A stretch of 64,000 bases of DNA from Elymus sibiricus (taxonomy: Eukaryota; Streptophyta; Magnoliopsida; Poales; Poaceae): contig CM077676.1 in the NCBI GenBank assembly GCA_039707655.1, positions 427,653,379-427,717,378 on the forward strand, in the 5' to 3' direction. Below, in pieces: positions 43,015 to 55,339 of this stretch. The notes beneath the pieces are model-generated. The model made no database searches, was not told where the DNA came from, and was given only the letters and a program-made list of their open reading frames with translations. The position numbers and the translations under genes were made by a program. Within the stretch, counting starts at the first letter, position 1. The number at the start of each line of letters is the position of its first letter.

Positions 43015-46000
43015 CACAATATAATTAGGTAGTAGATGAGTTCTATTACTGAAAATTATTTGTGCGGGTAGCAGATGAAATCTGTTACCCGATGTTCTTG
43101 TTGCTTCCCTGGAATTTGCATATTTCTGATCTTGATAACAGTATGGTGGAGTTTCAATGTTCTGGCAATCCGCGATCCTGATTGATCAACGAAGTGCTAA
43201 CAGTTCATTGAATTCCACCGTAGTTAAAAAGAAAGATGAAATTTCGCAGACGAAAGGGCAATGCAGATATGATCTGCACGGGGGTCACGCGTATGACGAA
43301 GTTTAGTATGGGGCTCGAGATTTTATTATCTCGTGTTTCATACACCCCGCAATGTTAATCTAGCGACTTGGATTATCATGCTTGATGATGGACGTTGGTA
43401 GCTTCGGTTTGTTTCGAAACATTAGAAGCCACCTAAAATAAAATCTTGTATAAACCGATTAGAGGCGTCTAACTTGGTTTTGCAGGATGGTTTGCATGTG
43501 CATGTGACGTGGTATAGCAGTGCTCATTATAATTTGATTATGTATGAGATGACTATATAATGTAAATTGATTAACATGACCTGCGTGTCATGATTCGGCA
43601 TGATGGCTGGAGCCATATGATTGTCACTTTAATGACCTGCGTGTCAACCTTCAGTAATGCACTTATTTTATTAGCTATAGAGATAGCAATATTATCTGGT
43701 GCATCGACAAGGTGGTGGCAATCTTCGCGAAGGTGAACACCGACGCGAATGCCGAAGACGAAGAAATGAAAGACTTCTCTGTCAGAAAGGGCTATACCAT
43801 ATCTTGCTATTATGAATTGCCTGAGATGTTTATCCCTTATGATGCACCCTTTTGATTGCGCGGTAGTCGCTTTTATTAGGGTGATCTCTCACAACAAATA
43901 TCAAGTAGTTAGTGTTCTCCCAAGTGTAGCACCGTCACGGCACCTAACTTTTCGGGGTGTCACATGCTAACATGGGCACGAACGATTAGAGAAGTGTGAG
44001 GCGGGTGAGTTGAGACCTCGCAGCGAGATCACTTGGTTGTCTTGACGTTCAGGCATGAAAGTCATGAGCTCGGAACACACGCATCGAAAGATGAACAAGA
44101 GTTACATAGAGATGTGATTGGCAAGTTGGCCTACCGGTTGAGATTTTTCGTCATCTGTGATGCTACCATCGTGGCGAACAATCAAAAATCGGGTCTTGTA
44201 TCACTCATAATCAATTTTGAGAGATATTGATTTGAGTGGGAGCGCACTGTAGAATTAACTTGTTTAATTCTCGGTGCAATTAATTCTGAACACTGTCTAA
44301 AGTGTGATTTGCATAAAAGTTGTAGAATTATGGCTCGCGTTTCCACCTTCCCTATTAAAATTGAATAGCTGTTAAATATCTGGTTAAAACTTTACGGTTG
44401 GTAACGTAATGTGAGGATTGTCCTCAAGAGTGCCGAGAAGGATTTTGTCCTATCGCATGCTTTCGGTATTCTCCCGCTAATGCTATGGATCATGTGACAC
44501 TCGTCCTTCGATCCAAAAAGCTAGAATTCCGTTTTCAGTCAAGTGCAATATGTTTGCTTCCATGAGACCCGAACTTCGAAAGTTTGGATAGTTATGTGAT
44601 ATTCATGGAATCTGAAAATCATTTTCAGAGACAGACAAAGGCTAAAAGATATGAGATATCCAAAGCAATGTTTGTTTGTAAACTATTAGTAAAGGAGTTT
44701 ACTATGCATTAGACTGATAAGAGAGGGATCCAGGAGAACGCCTGTCATATGATGAAAGGTGAATAAAACAACAACTTAAAGAGAAAGGAAGTGTCCGAAG
44801 GGTGTTAGTGAAACTTTCACGCCTAGGAAATCCGGGGCTAACACCACTCTTAAGTTGGGTGCTTCTTCTGAGAGTAGGAGAAATACTGAAAGTGAAACTG
44901 TTAGAAGTATAATGGCAAAAGGAAAGAAGACTGGAATATCCAGCTCATGTATGAATGTCATACAAGTTTTTGATGTATAGAAGGCTGGTCAGAGATATAG
45001 TTCTTTGGAATTATGGTTAAACATGTTAATCACTAATTCTTGGGTATTGTGAGTTAATCACAAAGATACCCGCTTGATTGCATTCTGTTGCAACTCGATG
45101 TAAGAACTACTATGGCTTGAAAGACTAGCCAGGAATGAGGTTTAGATACACGCAGGGAACATAGTAAATGTTACTATACCTTCCATAGGTGTATTCCCTA
45201 TGTATTTACTTTCATAAATCATTTTAGAGTTTTACACACTCTAGCCCATTGCATAAAGTATCTTGCAAGAAGGTTGTTCATAAGAGAACTTTTAATGTTC
45301 GGAGTTATGAATAACAAAAGGGCCATACTTTCATTATGAATGAGAAGTATGTTATGAATATTGATAATAATACATTACCTCTGTATTTACTTTCATAATT
45401 CATTTAGAGTTTCAATACACTCTAGCCCTTTGCATAAGGTATCTTGCAAGGAGGTTATTCATAAGAGAACTTTTGATGTTCGGTGTTATGAATAACATGA
45501 AGGGCCATGCTTCCATCCAGGATGGGATGTATGTTATGAATATTGATGGTAATATGATACATCCATAACACTGACGCTAAATGTCGCAAGACTAAAAGAA
45601 TACCACATATGTGTGGCACTGCAATTGGTCACTTTGGAGAAACCCGCATGGAAAATTCCATTATGATGGATTTTAAAGTCATTTGATTTTGAATCATCTG
45701 ACACTTGCAACTTTCCTTCGAAAAGTGAAGTGACTGAAATACCGTTCACAGGCCATAAGGAACGAGCAAAGAACATATTGGTGATCATACATCATGATGT
45801 GTGTAGTCCAATAAATGTTGTTGCAAGTAGTGGATTTATCTATCTTTAGAAATGACTCAAGTAGATATATGGATATTTACTTGTTGATACGTAAGTCTGG
45901 ATCTTTTGAATTCATTCAGAAGGTTTTCAAAAATGAAGTAGAAGTTATTGTAACAAGAAAATTATGTTTCTACAATTCGATTGCAGAAAGGAATATTTGA

Positions 46001-48176
46001 GTTACAAGTTTAGCGAATGTCTGATGAGTTGTGAAAGGGGTTTCATAACTTGCACCTCCCGGAACACCACTGCAAGTGGAGAGTCTGTGTAGATGTAATC
46101 GAACCATTCATGACATGGTAAGATCAAAGATGACATAAATAAATTTGCCATTACCCCTTTTAAAAGGGTGATGCTTTAGAGACTGCGGCTTTTACACTGA
46201 AAAGAGCTCCATCGGGTCTATTGAAATGATGCCATGGTATGGTAGGCCCAACCATGTTATATCTTTTCTTAACATTTGGAATATGGGGCTTGTGTAAAAG
46301 GTTACAAACCTATTTCAAATCAGGCAAGTGCTACTTTGTAGGTTATCCCAAGTCATTGGGTATTTCCCCACGACAATACCAAGGCAAATAGGTTTGCCAC
46401 AAAGAACGGTATGCTTTTTTGAAGAAAATGGTTCTTTCAAAAAGGTGAGTGGGAGAACAGTGCAACTCGACGAGATAAACAGTATCATCGTCATCAGATC
46501 AAAGGAAAGAGACTTGGAAGTAATTCCGGAGTTTCCTACTGCGACTGATACGGAAGTCTCTACAATAAAATGTATGGACTTCGGTCGATCTTGCAGCTGA
46601 ACCACGTAGGCAAAGCTCGTGCAAACCTATCAGGTGCGCAAACGAGATATTGTTGTTAGACAACAGTATACCTACGATTCACAAGGAAGCGTTGATGGGC
46701 CCTGACTCCGGAATTGGCTAAATGGCAATACAATCCGAGATAGTTTCCATATATGTGATTCAAGATTAAGATCTTGATACACCTTTCGGAAGACTTAGAG
46801 TCTAACGAATATTTATGGAACTAAAACCTGATACGGATAAAATGTTTTATCCATAAAGCTCGACTTGTTGCAATAACAAGTTCAAGGAGTTGACTACGAT
46901 GAGATTGTCTCACCGTGGCGATGCTTAAGGTCGGTTCGGGTTGAACTAGCAATTAATACATATTTCAATCATGAGATATGAAACATGGATGACAAAAGGA
47001 TTTCCATGTGATGGAAATGAAACCTAGGACTTGTATGTGATACAGTCCAAAGTAATTTGTCGATCCAGAGGATGCTAGTAAGTATGCAAACTTCAGAGTT
47101 CCAGCGATGTACAGAAGAGAGCAAAGTGGAGTTGGAATCTTCGTTTTTGATGGAATGGTCAAAAGGGTTTTGACATCATCAAATGGGTATCGAAGATGCT
47201 TGTGATTCAAGAAAGTAAGTGGGAGCATAATAATATTTCTAAAAACCTTGTGTACTTAACACATTGTTAATTGGAAATAAATTTCTTGACACGAATTAGG
47301 ACTTCATTTGAAAATAGTTTTTCGATGAAGTGCTTAGGCTAAATAGCCTTAATATTAGGCATGATGATCTATGGAGATAGATTTACCTAATGGGGCTAAG
47401 CTATGAATACATATTGACAAGGTGCTAAAACCTTTTAGCATTTAAAACGCCAAGGAGTGATTCTTGCCGAAGTCACATGGAAAGGGTTTTGCAAGACTCG
47501 CTGTCTCAAAACACTGATGAGCAAAATACATGATGGTGATTCCACACACTCTTGTGTTTGGATTAATCATGTATTCCATGGTATGTAAAAACAACCAGAT
47601 ATGTCCAATACTCCAAAGTTGTTGCGAGTATAGATACCATAGTGATCAAAGTACTGATCATGGGACAACAGTGAAAGATGTCATTAAGTACTAGAGCAGT
47701 ACCGATGACATGGTTTCTCGCAAGTGGAGATCATGAAGAGTTCGTTGTAAAAGGTTACATCGATACAGTCTTCATCGATGCTCCATGCGATTTTCGATTT
47801 AAGTTGAGGGTTTTGTGATACACATCATGGTGGCAAAGAAGTTGTTGAATCATATAGTTCATTCATGAACTTAGTATGGTTCCAAGATGGCTTTGGTCTA
47901 TGGGACACTATTGCAGATAGCTGCTCCATAGCTCAATCTGAGGAATCAGGTTTCGACCAATGATTCACACATATGCAAAGCCAAGTCCACACAAAATATG
48001 AATTTTGTGAAAGCGTGAAAACGCGGGGATATGCAAAGTTACACACGGAGCTGAAGTCGTCAGATCCGTTGAACATCAGGCTATACCACATGCGAAGCAT
48101 ATTTTACACCAGTATGCCATAGGTGTAAAGTGCATTAGCATTGACTATATTATTGACTCTAGTGCAAGTGGGAGTC
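43015..48176 (+). pseudogene. Degenerate internal region of the non-autonomous Copia
   Basis: No open frame longer than about 100 codons remains, but nucleotide similarity to the Angela-like element at 56.8-61.3 kb is clear in order. There is an untranslated leader (43430-44230; GACCTGCGTGTCA twice, then TCGGAACACACGCATCGAAAG). Integrase remnants lie at about 45785-46080 (ATGATGTGTGTAGTCCAATA; ACCTCCCGGAACACCACTGC). Reverse transcriptase remnants occur at 46690-47480 (AAGGAGTTGACTACGATGAG at about 46886), RNase H remnants at 47740-47830, and the PPT AGTGCAAGTGGGAGTC at 48161-48176. A tandem duplication of about 190 bp lies at 45195-45560 (CTGTATTTACTTTCATAA). Decay is by many scattered indels. 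Confidence 0.8.
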
Positions 48177-50368
48177 TGTAGGAGATATGCCCTAGAGGCA
48201 ATAATAAATGTTATTGATTATCTCCCTGTTCATAATTATGTTTATGTTCCATGCTATAACTGCAATGATTCTCGAGTCTGCAAATAAAACGAGGCTTGGA
48301 GGGAAACTCATGTGCACGTGTGGGATAATAAACGGTAAAAAGTATTCCTAGTCAAGCCTCTATGACTGGCTCAAGTATTGCATGATGATCCTGTTTTCCT
48401 GATCATGGGCATGACTATGCCGGCAATTTTGAGGGCACAATTGTTGGTAGAACACTTGTGTTGAATCGACCCGAATTGATGTTATGCTACGAGATACATT
48501 CGTCATTAGTTAATGGTTAATAACACAGAGATGGTTAATGTTTGCATGATTCCTTAGACCATGAGAGTATCGAGTTTCTTCATGCTTGCTTCATGAACTT
48601 TGGGGTTTGTTAAACGTCATCCGTAAATGGGTGGCTATTACGGCGGCTTACGGGTTCATGGAAAAGTATGTCAAGTAACTTGATAGCTCAAGATTGGGAT
48701 TTGCTCCTCCGACGATGGAGAGATATCTCTGGGCCCTCTCGGTGTTACGGTATCCATCATCGTCTGGCCAGACACTTTGTGATTTGATCACGGGGATGCC
48801 GGAACACGGGAACGAGAAAAGAGAACAATACCGGTAACGAGGTAACTGGCATAGTGGACAAGTTGTTGATCCACGGGGATGCCTACATGTCTCACCTCGG
48901 GTATTTGTAACATATCGCGAAGCAACAGGAATAGCACACGGCAACTGGAGGTTCACTCGAATATTCATTCGTGTGGGTATAGGGGTCAATATGGGTGTCC
49001 ACGGCTCCGATGTTGATCATTGATCGGAAAGTGTTCCGGGTCATGTCTATACTTCACCGAACCTATAGGGTCACACGCTTAAGGGTCATCTATCTGCTGA
49101 ATACTAGACGGGGAGTCTGAGAGAAATTCACCGAAAAAGTTTCGGACGAAACGGAAACGTTCCGGAGAGGATATCGGAATAGTTCTGGTGAAACTGAAAA
49201 GTTGTTTCAGGGTATTCCATAAAGTCAAATTGGTTTCGGCACATGCCTGGAAATTATTGGAAGGTACCAGAATTGTTCCGGTAACTTCTGAGATTTTTCA
49301 GAGACAAAAACCGGAAATGTTCCGGACTGCCGGAACCGCTTTAGTTGCTTTTCACAGATGAAAATCACTAAACCGAAAAGTTGTTTCGGAGTACACCATA
49401 AAGTCAAATTGGTTTCGGCACATGCCTGATAATTCTTGGAGGGTGCCAGAATCATTCTGGAAACTTTCTGGAATTTTCCGGAATGAAAACCGGAAATGTT
49501 CCGGAGCTGCCGAAACCGCTTCAGATGCTTTTCGCAGATGAAAATCACTAAACCGGAATTGTTCCGGCTCGCGTTGAAAATTATTTTGGTGGGTACTGGA
49601 AATGTTCTAAGCCCACATGAATATTTTCAGTTCGATCAGACGCTGAAAAATGTCGTCGTGAATAGTGAAATCAGATTTATGGATATGGTTGGAAGTTGGC
49701 TTTCCACAAATATCTTCCCAAGATATTTTGGGATGACATGGCATTTTGGATATGCCCATCCTACCCCTTGTTTTTCCTATAAATAGAGGGGAGGAGGCAG
49801 CCCCATATGCTTCATCCTTGCTCTCACATACACATGCCATGACATTTCTGGCTTCTCTCTCCCTCCCAGCGAAATAGTTTCGTAGAGCCGAAAGGCTGTC
49901 TGGGTTCCGGTGGGAACTAGTTCTGGACGGCGAAGCCCTGCCGGATAGATGACACCGTATGTGTGCAACTCTGTAGAGAGATCGTAGTTTCGGTCTTAGT
50001 TCGAGAGTGCCTCCCGAAGGGCTGTCCGTGTGACCGTCCGAGTTTTGGAGGTCCTCCCGAAGGGCTGTCCGAGTGACAGTCCGAGTTTCGGAGGTCCTCC
50101 CGAAGGGCTGTCCGCGACACCGTCCGGGGGACTGTGCGACCGCCTCCCGGAGGGCTGTCCGCGGGGCAGATGAGGGTATACATCCTCGCGGTTGGGAGGT
50201 TGTAAAATCCTAGCTGCGGGGATCTGCACCGCCGTTCGTCATCGACTCTACTTCCGCTACGCTACGAGTCGGTAACGAAAATGATCAAACCTTGTATGCA
50301 GTCTCCATAGTGGTCCTGGGCTGGTGCGTAGGTCGGAAAATTTTTGTTTTCTGCTGCGTTCCCCTACA
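48177..50368 (+). repeat. 3' LTR of the non-autonomous Copia
   Basis: A 2,192-bp LTR from TGTAGGAGATATGCCC to CGTTCCCCTACA. TATAAATAG lies at 49778-49786. The U3 direct repeat is at about 49194-49548, and the fourfold CTCCCGAAGGGCTGTCCG run at 50008-50162 retains a CCGAGT that the 5' LTR lost. The LTR's open frames (for example 48648-48989 minus) also occur in the 5' LTR and are not genes. Confidence 0.93.
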
Positions 50369-50373
50369 CTACT

Positions 50374-51718
50374 AGTGTCTAGCTACTGCACAAGTCATAT
50401 GCCCCTGGTTATAGTTCAGATATACATTGTGATGTTTGTGTTGATTTGATAACACTGGTGAGATCATTGTGATGCACTACTAGTTAATTAGTTAACTGTA
50501 TCCAGTTCTACTGGCACTTGCCTATGCTGTTCATATATAAGTTATAGTGCCTGCTACTATTCTGTATCAACTAGAGGGGGTCATATACTGTTCTAGTACC
50601 CATGAATTACTAGATCTCTACATTATAGCAGTTAGGATGATGGTATATATATAGGTAATTTCTGTAAATTGGTCATGGCCTGCTTACTTTCTTATGTATT
50701 AAACAACATGAACTAGTTCCTCTTCTATTGGTATTGCTCATACATGCAACTGTTCTTTTGGTAGATTATAAAGGATATAGTTCTTTTATTTATATAGTTA
50801 CAGTGCTTGTAATTGCATAGATTATAATGGTTTCTCCTGTCTATAGTTCTTTTCTTGTCAGGTTATGGATAGTATCTCATCTATCCAATTTTCCCTCTCT
50901 CCTAAATCTGATTTGAACAGACGCTACACTTGCCTTCTCTCTTTCTCTCGTAAATCTCTCACTGATAAGAACAGATGTGACTTGATTTTATGCCAGCCGA
51001 TGATGTCGCTCTGAGGCTCCTCTCTGGGATTTGATACTACAGATGCTACACTTCTCATGATCCTACGATGATCTAGTCCTAGCACTTCTAGGCTATCTGA
51101 GGACATCTCCCCCAAAATCCTACCTTGGGGTGTTCTATTGCTTGTTCTTCTGGCTGTGTGTCTATTTGACTTGGGACTTGCTCCATTTAGCTGTGTGGTG
51201 CTTATCTTCCTACTGAACTTCATTTCCTCACAGGAAATGACTACTTAATCATTTGGCTTTAATTTCTTTTATAGAACTGCCTTTGCTGACTTGGAGTGCT
51301 TTATTTATATATTTGTTTATCTATTTTGGCCAGCTGGATTTCATGTGAAGGTTGGCCTCCTATGTTTGGGGCTTTGTCAATGAGCTGGTGCTATGCTTTG
51401 CTGGTTTTGTCAGCTATGACTTTCTTGCTTCTGGAATGGCTTCAGTTCTGGCCTACTCTTGCATTTGATATGATCTGATGAAGGACTTGATCTACTACTA
51501 CTGTTCTTTCCTGCTTGTGGACTACTTCCTGTACTTTTGGTCTCTTGTCCTGTACATTTGATCCCTTACTGTTCTAGTTGTTGGTTTTATTGGTTTTTAT
51601 TGCAAACTCTCTGATTACGGGTTTTTGGACCAGCTCAAACAGCAATGCATTTCCCTAAGGGAAATGCAACATTTAAATCATCACCAAATTTCCTTTTCCT
51701 TTATTGTTTGTTTTGCAG
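50374..51718 (+). other. Intron-like CACTA interior, continuing the second tandem copy
   Basis: AT-rich sequence resumes after the Copia TSD. 51040-51360 matches 26390-26848 (CTAGCACTTCTAGGC, CCCCCAAAATCC, CCAGCTGGATTT). 51360-51718 is unique and ends in a strong splice acceptor. No protein-coding frame is credible. Confidence 0.55.
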
Positions 51719-51870
51719 GTTTTATTCCAGAAGAGGATCAGATGATCATCAAGATGAAGATCTAACTAGCTTAGACTTTTATTTTCTTTTCTTCTTACCT
51801 CTTTGATCCAATGTAAATCATAAGAACTTTGTATCTGTATTTATATCAATAAAGCTTATTATTTTTTATC
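51719..51870 (+). other. Terminal exon and polyadenylation signal of the CACTA-borne unit
   Basis: After TTTGTTTTGCAG, a short frame (GRGSDDHQDEDLTS-like or alternative) runs to a TAA near 51764. A T-rich trailer with ATCAATAAAGCTTATT (AATAAA at 51848-51853) follows. It is followed by GATGATGATGAC-type low-complexity sequence (51955-52005). Confidence 0.4.
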
Positions 51871-52094
51871 CAGATTGTGTAATTTACAATTTCACTTTAT
51901 CACCGCATTGTTTAGATGATGACGATGATCTTACAACTTTGGGCGCTATGATCTTGTCTATGATGATGATGATGTTGTGTAGATGATGATGATGACGATG
52001 TTGTGTAGATGTTATATATGTGCTGTGTTGCTATCTGTTAATTTGAACGAAAAAAAAACAGAAAATGTAAAAAAAAAAAACTGACCAGAACTAA

Positions 52095-52512
52095 GCCTAC
52101 GGCAAAGCCGTCGGCATAGTTTGCATCAAAGCCGTAGGCATAGACCTCAGCCAGGAGCTACCAGAAGCTACCACGTGGCAGGACTATGCCTACGGCATAG
52201 ATGCAAAACTATGCCGACGGCTTTGCCGTAGGCATAGTGCTGCCACGTGGCAACTCCTGATTGGCCGGACTTCGTGACGGCGCCGTCAGCTGCCGTCTGG
52301 TCCTTTTTTTTGCCGACGGCAAAACTATGCCGACGGCTGTATGGAAGCCGTCGGCATAGGCTGCTATGTCGACGGCCTGACAAGACTACGCCGTCGAGAT
52401 CGACGCCGACGGGGATATGCCGACGGCAGCCGTCGGCATAGGGGTATGCCGACGGTAAACGGCCTATGCCGACGGCAAAAGGCCGTCGGCATAGGGGTTA
52501 ATTCCGGTAGTG
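52095..52512. repeat. Right subterminal repeats and TIR of the transposase-less CACTA
   Basis: Alternating CTATGCCGACGGC and GCCGTCGGCATAG, with several CTACGGC variants, ending GGGGTTAATTCCGGTAGTG, the inverse of the left end. The CAT target duplication follows at 52513-52515. Confidence 0.88.
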
Positions 52513-54876
52513 CATGGTGTTGTATGCTAATTGTGGTAGCAACATTAAACTTAGATATCAGGACAATGAGTTTCCATTCCATATTAGACATGCTACGGTG
52601 TAACTAGTGCTTTAGATACTTGATTCTTCGTAGTCAGTCTGTCTTGAGTTTTAGAGATGCTTAAACTCAAGAAGTCAGGATACATAACAATTCAGCAGTG
52701 CACTTGAATAGTATAGAAGGACGAACATACATGTTTTCAGAAGTTCATACCACATCTTAATTTGCTGGGTGGGAACATATTTATAGAAGAATGGAAATAC
52801 CAATTCAGTTGGGAAGTTTTATTATATGTTTGTCAAAAATTCTGGCATTTACAAGTTTTGCAGAGATACCGCTGGAAGTTGTTTGCTAATACAAAATATT
52901 TGTCTTTGTCTGTTGAAGCTATGGAATGCTTCCCGCAAAAAAAAAGGAAGCTATTGAATGCTAAGCTTGCTAATTTCCCCTGCATTTTTATCAGGCAAGT
53001 GAATGTGTGGAACTTAATGGTATCATCAAGTGTGATATGCCCATCACCAACAAGGCGGCAGAAAACTTAAGTGTGAGGCTGCGATAGTACCAAATTGCCA
53101 TTGTCCAACGCTGGAAGCTTGTCACGTGAATGTAAGATGATATTAATCTTACCATATTGACTTATTTAGCGTTTTAGCCTTTACATGCTTGCTTTTGGAT
53201 GTGTTGAGGAAGTCCAATGCAGCTTACGTGTATGTGTGTATGTGCTGGTTTGTAATATATTGCCCACTATGGATTCTGTGGTTCGTATGGTTAATTTGAT
53301 TGTTTCAGTTGTGTTCAGGCTACTCCCTGATCTGGTGTCAGGTACACTCAGATACTAGTTTTTACCTTAAAAATTGGAGGTGTATGATGAACTAGTGTGT
53401 TTGTCTTTGTACATATAGGGAGCTATCCTGGAGTTTGAGGATAAACTGTTTAGGCTTCCTTGTGAGTTCCCCCTTTGGTGTCTGTCGAAATATGGCTAGG
53501 TTTAAGTGCGATCTGCATAATGAGCTACGTCTGGTCTAGTTTTGTATCTGGTTCTGGGTAACTGGACTCCGTATAGCAAGATCTGATTCATACTTTAGAG
53601 GCTCAGTTGACAGTCCCAAATGTTGTGCATTGCTATACGTGACCTCAAGACTTGATTAATTCTCTTTGGGTAAAGGGCAATTCTGGGGGTCACGGCCAGA
53701 GAAACGTTAAACGAATCATCTGTGTTTCCTTACGAACAATCCTACTCGGTAGAGATACTGCATGGAAGAAGAGAACACCTCTATTTCACCTACAAACCCG
53801 AGCAGCCACTTACCAAGTTCAGATGCACAAATAACAGGAGCTTGATACACCAGTAGGCTGAGTGATGAACATATGCAGGAAACCCTGTGTGCTGAGTTTT
53901 TCTTTTTCCAACATTGGCACGGGGCGTATCTACCATACTGAAACGTCAGATCTGAATGATCTACTACACGGCAACAACTTTTGCTGAAACATGAAGGCAC
54001 AGCAAACCGTGTCAGTGTTGGTCTACTCTGAAGGAGTCTGAATTTGGTCTACTATGAAGGAGTTTGAATTTGGTCAGACACTAATTCAGATCACGCACAG
54101 CATGGCACACCACGTGCCTAGCAACCGTGACACGAGCGAGATGACTCGCTTTCCATTGCGCTGGGTTTGCCAGGCTTGCGCCGCGTGGTTTCGAGCCGAA
54201 TGTTCGCCATACGCCGGCTGGCTTGTTCATGCCACACGACTGACGGCGACCTGTATTGCTAGGAGTATGAAGTTGATGTCCTGCCGGCCCAAGGAAGCCT
54301 GAACAAGCTAGACATAGTGGGCGAAACAGATTCAGCGATTCTGATTTGACGTGCGTTATGCACAACTGATTCCCCTCTTTTAGTCGGCTCTTCTCTACCC
54401 CCAAACGTGCAAGGCTGCAGGGGCAAGGCGTTGTGTTAACGCGTCAATGCAATTTTAAAGTTTGTTTGTTTGGTTGGTTGTTTGTTGTACTTGTGACTGG
54501 AGAGTCGGAAAGTTCATGCAAGGAGCCAATTGAGTTTTGGGTGTGAATCGCATCAGGACAACAGGAGTGGCATGATCATCGAGAACTGATTCAGTGTCTG
54601 AATTACAATTGACAGACATGACAAGCAGTTGCTCCTACAGACTGAAAAGTGCATGTGAATCCTAGTCAGAATGATTCTGAAATCAGTAGCCAGCTAAACA
54701 TACAGCATGCTTGAGGTATATCGTATGTTATGTACGTGTAAAATTAGCACACATGTTGCAGTTGGAGCCAGATATCGCCCTTTTCAAACAGCTTTTGGGG
54801 CGTATAAAGTTATCCCAGTCATTTTTTACCAGATGACCTGAACGTTGAAACTTAATTCTACCGACAGACCTACTTG
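52513..54876 (+). other. Downstream flank of the F-box gene
   Basis: This is the continuation of 21426 across the CACTA. It contains acceptor-like TTTTTATCAGGCAAGTGAAT (about 52986) and donor-like sites, and may hold spliced 3'UTR exons of the F-box transcript up to about 53100-53900. I see no conserved coding sequence; frames of 100 codons at 52762 and 54081 (minus) carry no motif. From 54400 on nothing is recognised. Confidence 0.4.
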
Positions 54877-55330
54877 TGCTTTTTTTTTTTCCTCAAATAC
54901 ACATAGCATGCGTATGAGAGAAGAAGCAAGGGTGTAAGAACTCTCCACTTTAGAAGAGTGTTACAAGTTGTTTACACTCCACCTCCACCCCTACTAAGTT
55001 GACACCGGCCCACTACTATACTTGTTGGCTACCCACCTATTCAACTCCCTGAAGAATGAATCGAGGTTCCCTTTCAACGGTCCAACCGCTCGCCAGGCCC
55101 GGCCTTCACTCTCTATTCTACGTATAACATATCTCAGCGATGGCACCGCCCCATCGAACACAGAGGCGTTTTGGTGCGTTCACATCTCCCATAGGCGTAG
55201 GAGTATGATGGAGCGGACGTCCTTTAGTTGATGTCCCGCCTTGGTTTGCTTGAGCCACACAAGATCTTGCCCAAGGATATCTGGATCGGATAATATCCGG
55301 TCGCGCGCGTCCATATCAGTCTACATGGCT
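54877..55330 (-). pseudogene. LINE (non-LTR retrotransposon) ORF2 C-terminus and 3' tail
   Basis: On the minus strand the sequence from about 55300 reads DPDILGQDLVWLKQTKAGHQ, LKDVRSIILLRLWE, a stop, THQNASVFDGAVPSLRYVI and FFRELNRWVANKY. This is the segment after the reverse-transcriptase zinc-binding region of plant L1-type LINEs; the coding stop is at 54994-54996. About 100 bp further a run of 13 T (plus strand, 54878-54890) is the poly(A) tail seen in reverse. The element is 5'-truncated, as usual for LINEs. Confidence 0.8.
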
Positions 55331-55339
55331 CGAGGAGAG

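Larger units (their letters stand above)
27429..50368 (+). mobile_element. Non-autonomous Copia element (Angela-related) with nested gypsy
   Basis: Both LTRs start TGTAGGAGATATGCCCTAGA; the 3' LTR ends CGTTCCCCTACA, and CTACT flanks the element at 27424-27428 and 50369-50373. Without the gypsy insertion it is about 9.5 kb. The interior shows only broken, unalignable-by-frame remnants of gag-pol, yet the LTRs differ by only about 8 substitutions and one 6-bp indel over 2.15 kb. It was therefore mobilised recently by proteins supplied in trans. Confidence 0.9.
24830..51870 (+). other. Gene-like transcription unit captured in the CACTA (split by nested elements)
   Basis: CA/TC-rich leader sequence (CCATCCATCC microsatellite at 24829-24920, then TCTCTCTCTATGCTCTCC) leads into GC-rich exon-like DNA (24947-25415) and a possible donor at CCCAGTGAGTTCC. 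This is followed by long AT-rich intron-like sequence. At the far end an acceptor TTTGTTTTGCAG (to 51718) precedes a short exon and an AATAAA at 51848-51853. The layout is that of a plant gene inside a CACTA. I recognise no protein in the GC-rich frames, and the 5' and 3' ends are separated by 22.9 kb of nested Copia and gypsy DNA. It may be a captured gene fragment or a non-coding transcript. Confidence 0.4.
21427..52512. mobile_element. CACTA transposon with no transposase, carrying gene-like DNA; host of the nested insertions
   Basis: The left end CACTACCGGAATAAAGC and right end AATTCCGGTAGTG form inverted termini, flanked on both sides by the 3-bp target duplication CAT (21424-21426, 52513-52515). 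Both ends carry dense CTATGCCGACGGC / GCCGTCGGCATAG subterminal repeats. Removing the nested Copia and one TSD copy leaves about 8.1 kb. I find no TNP2 or TnpA-like coding sequence, so it is non-autonomous. Its interior has two sets of direct repeats (22.2-24.6 kb) and a gene-like unit with its own tandem duplication (24.8-27.4 and 50.4-51.9 kb). Confidence 0.92.

Noticed and set aside
48648..50229. LTR open frames, identical to those at 27900-29493
   Set aside because: They recur in both LTRs and have no start context or domain; they follow from LTR duplication.
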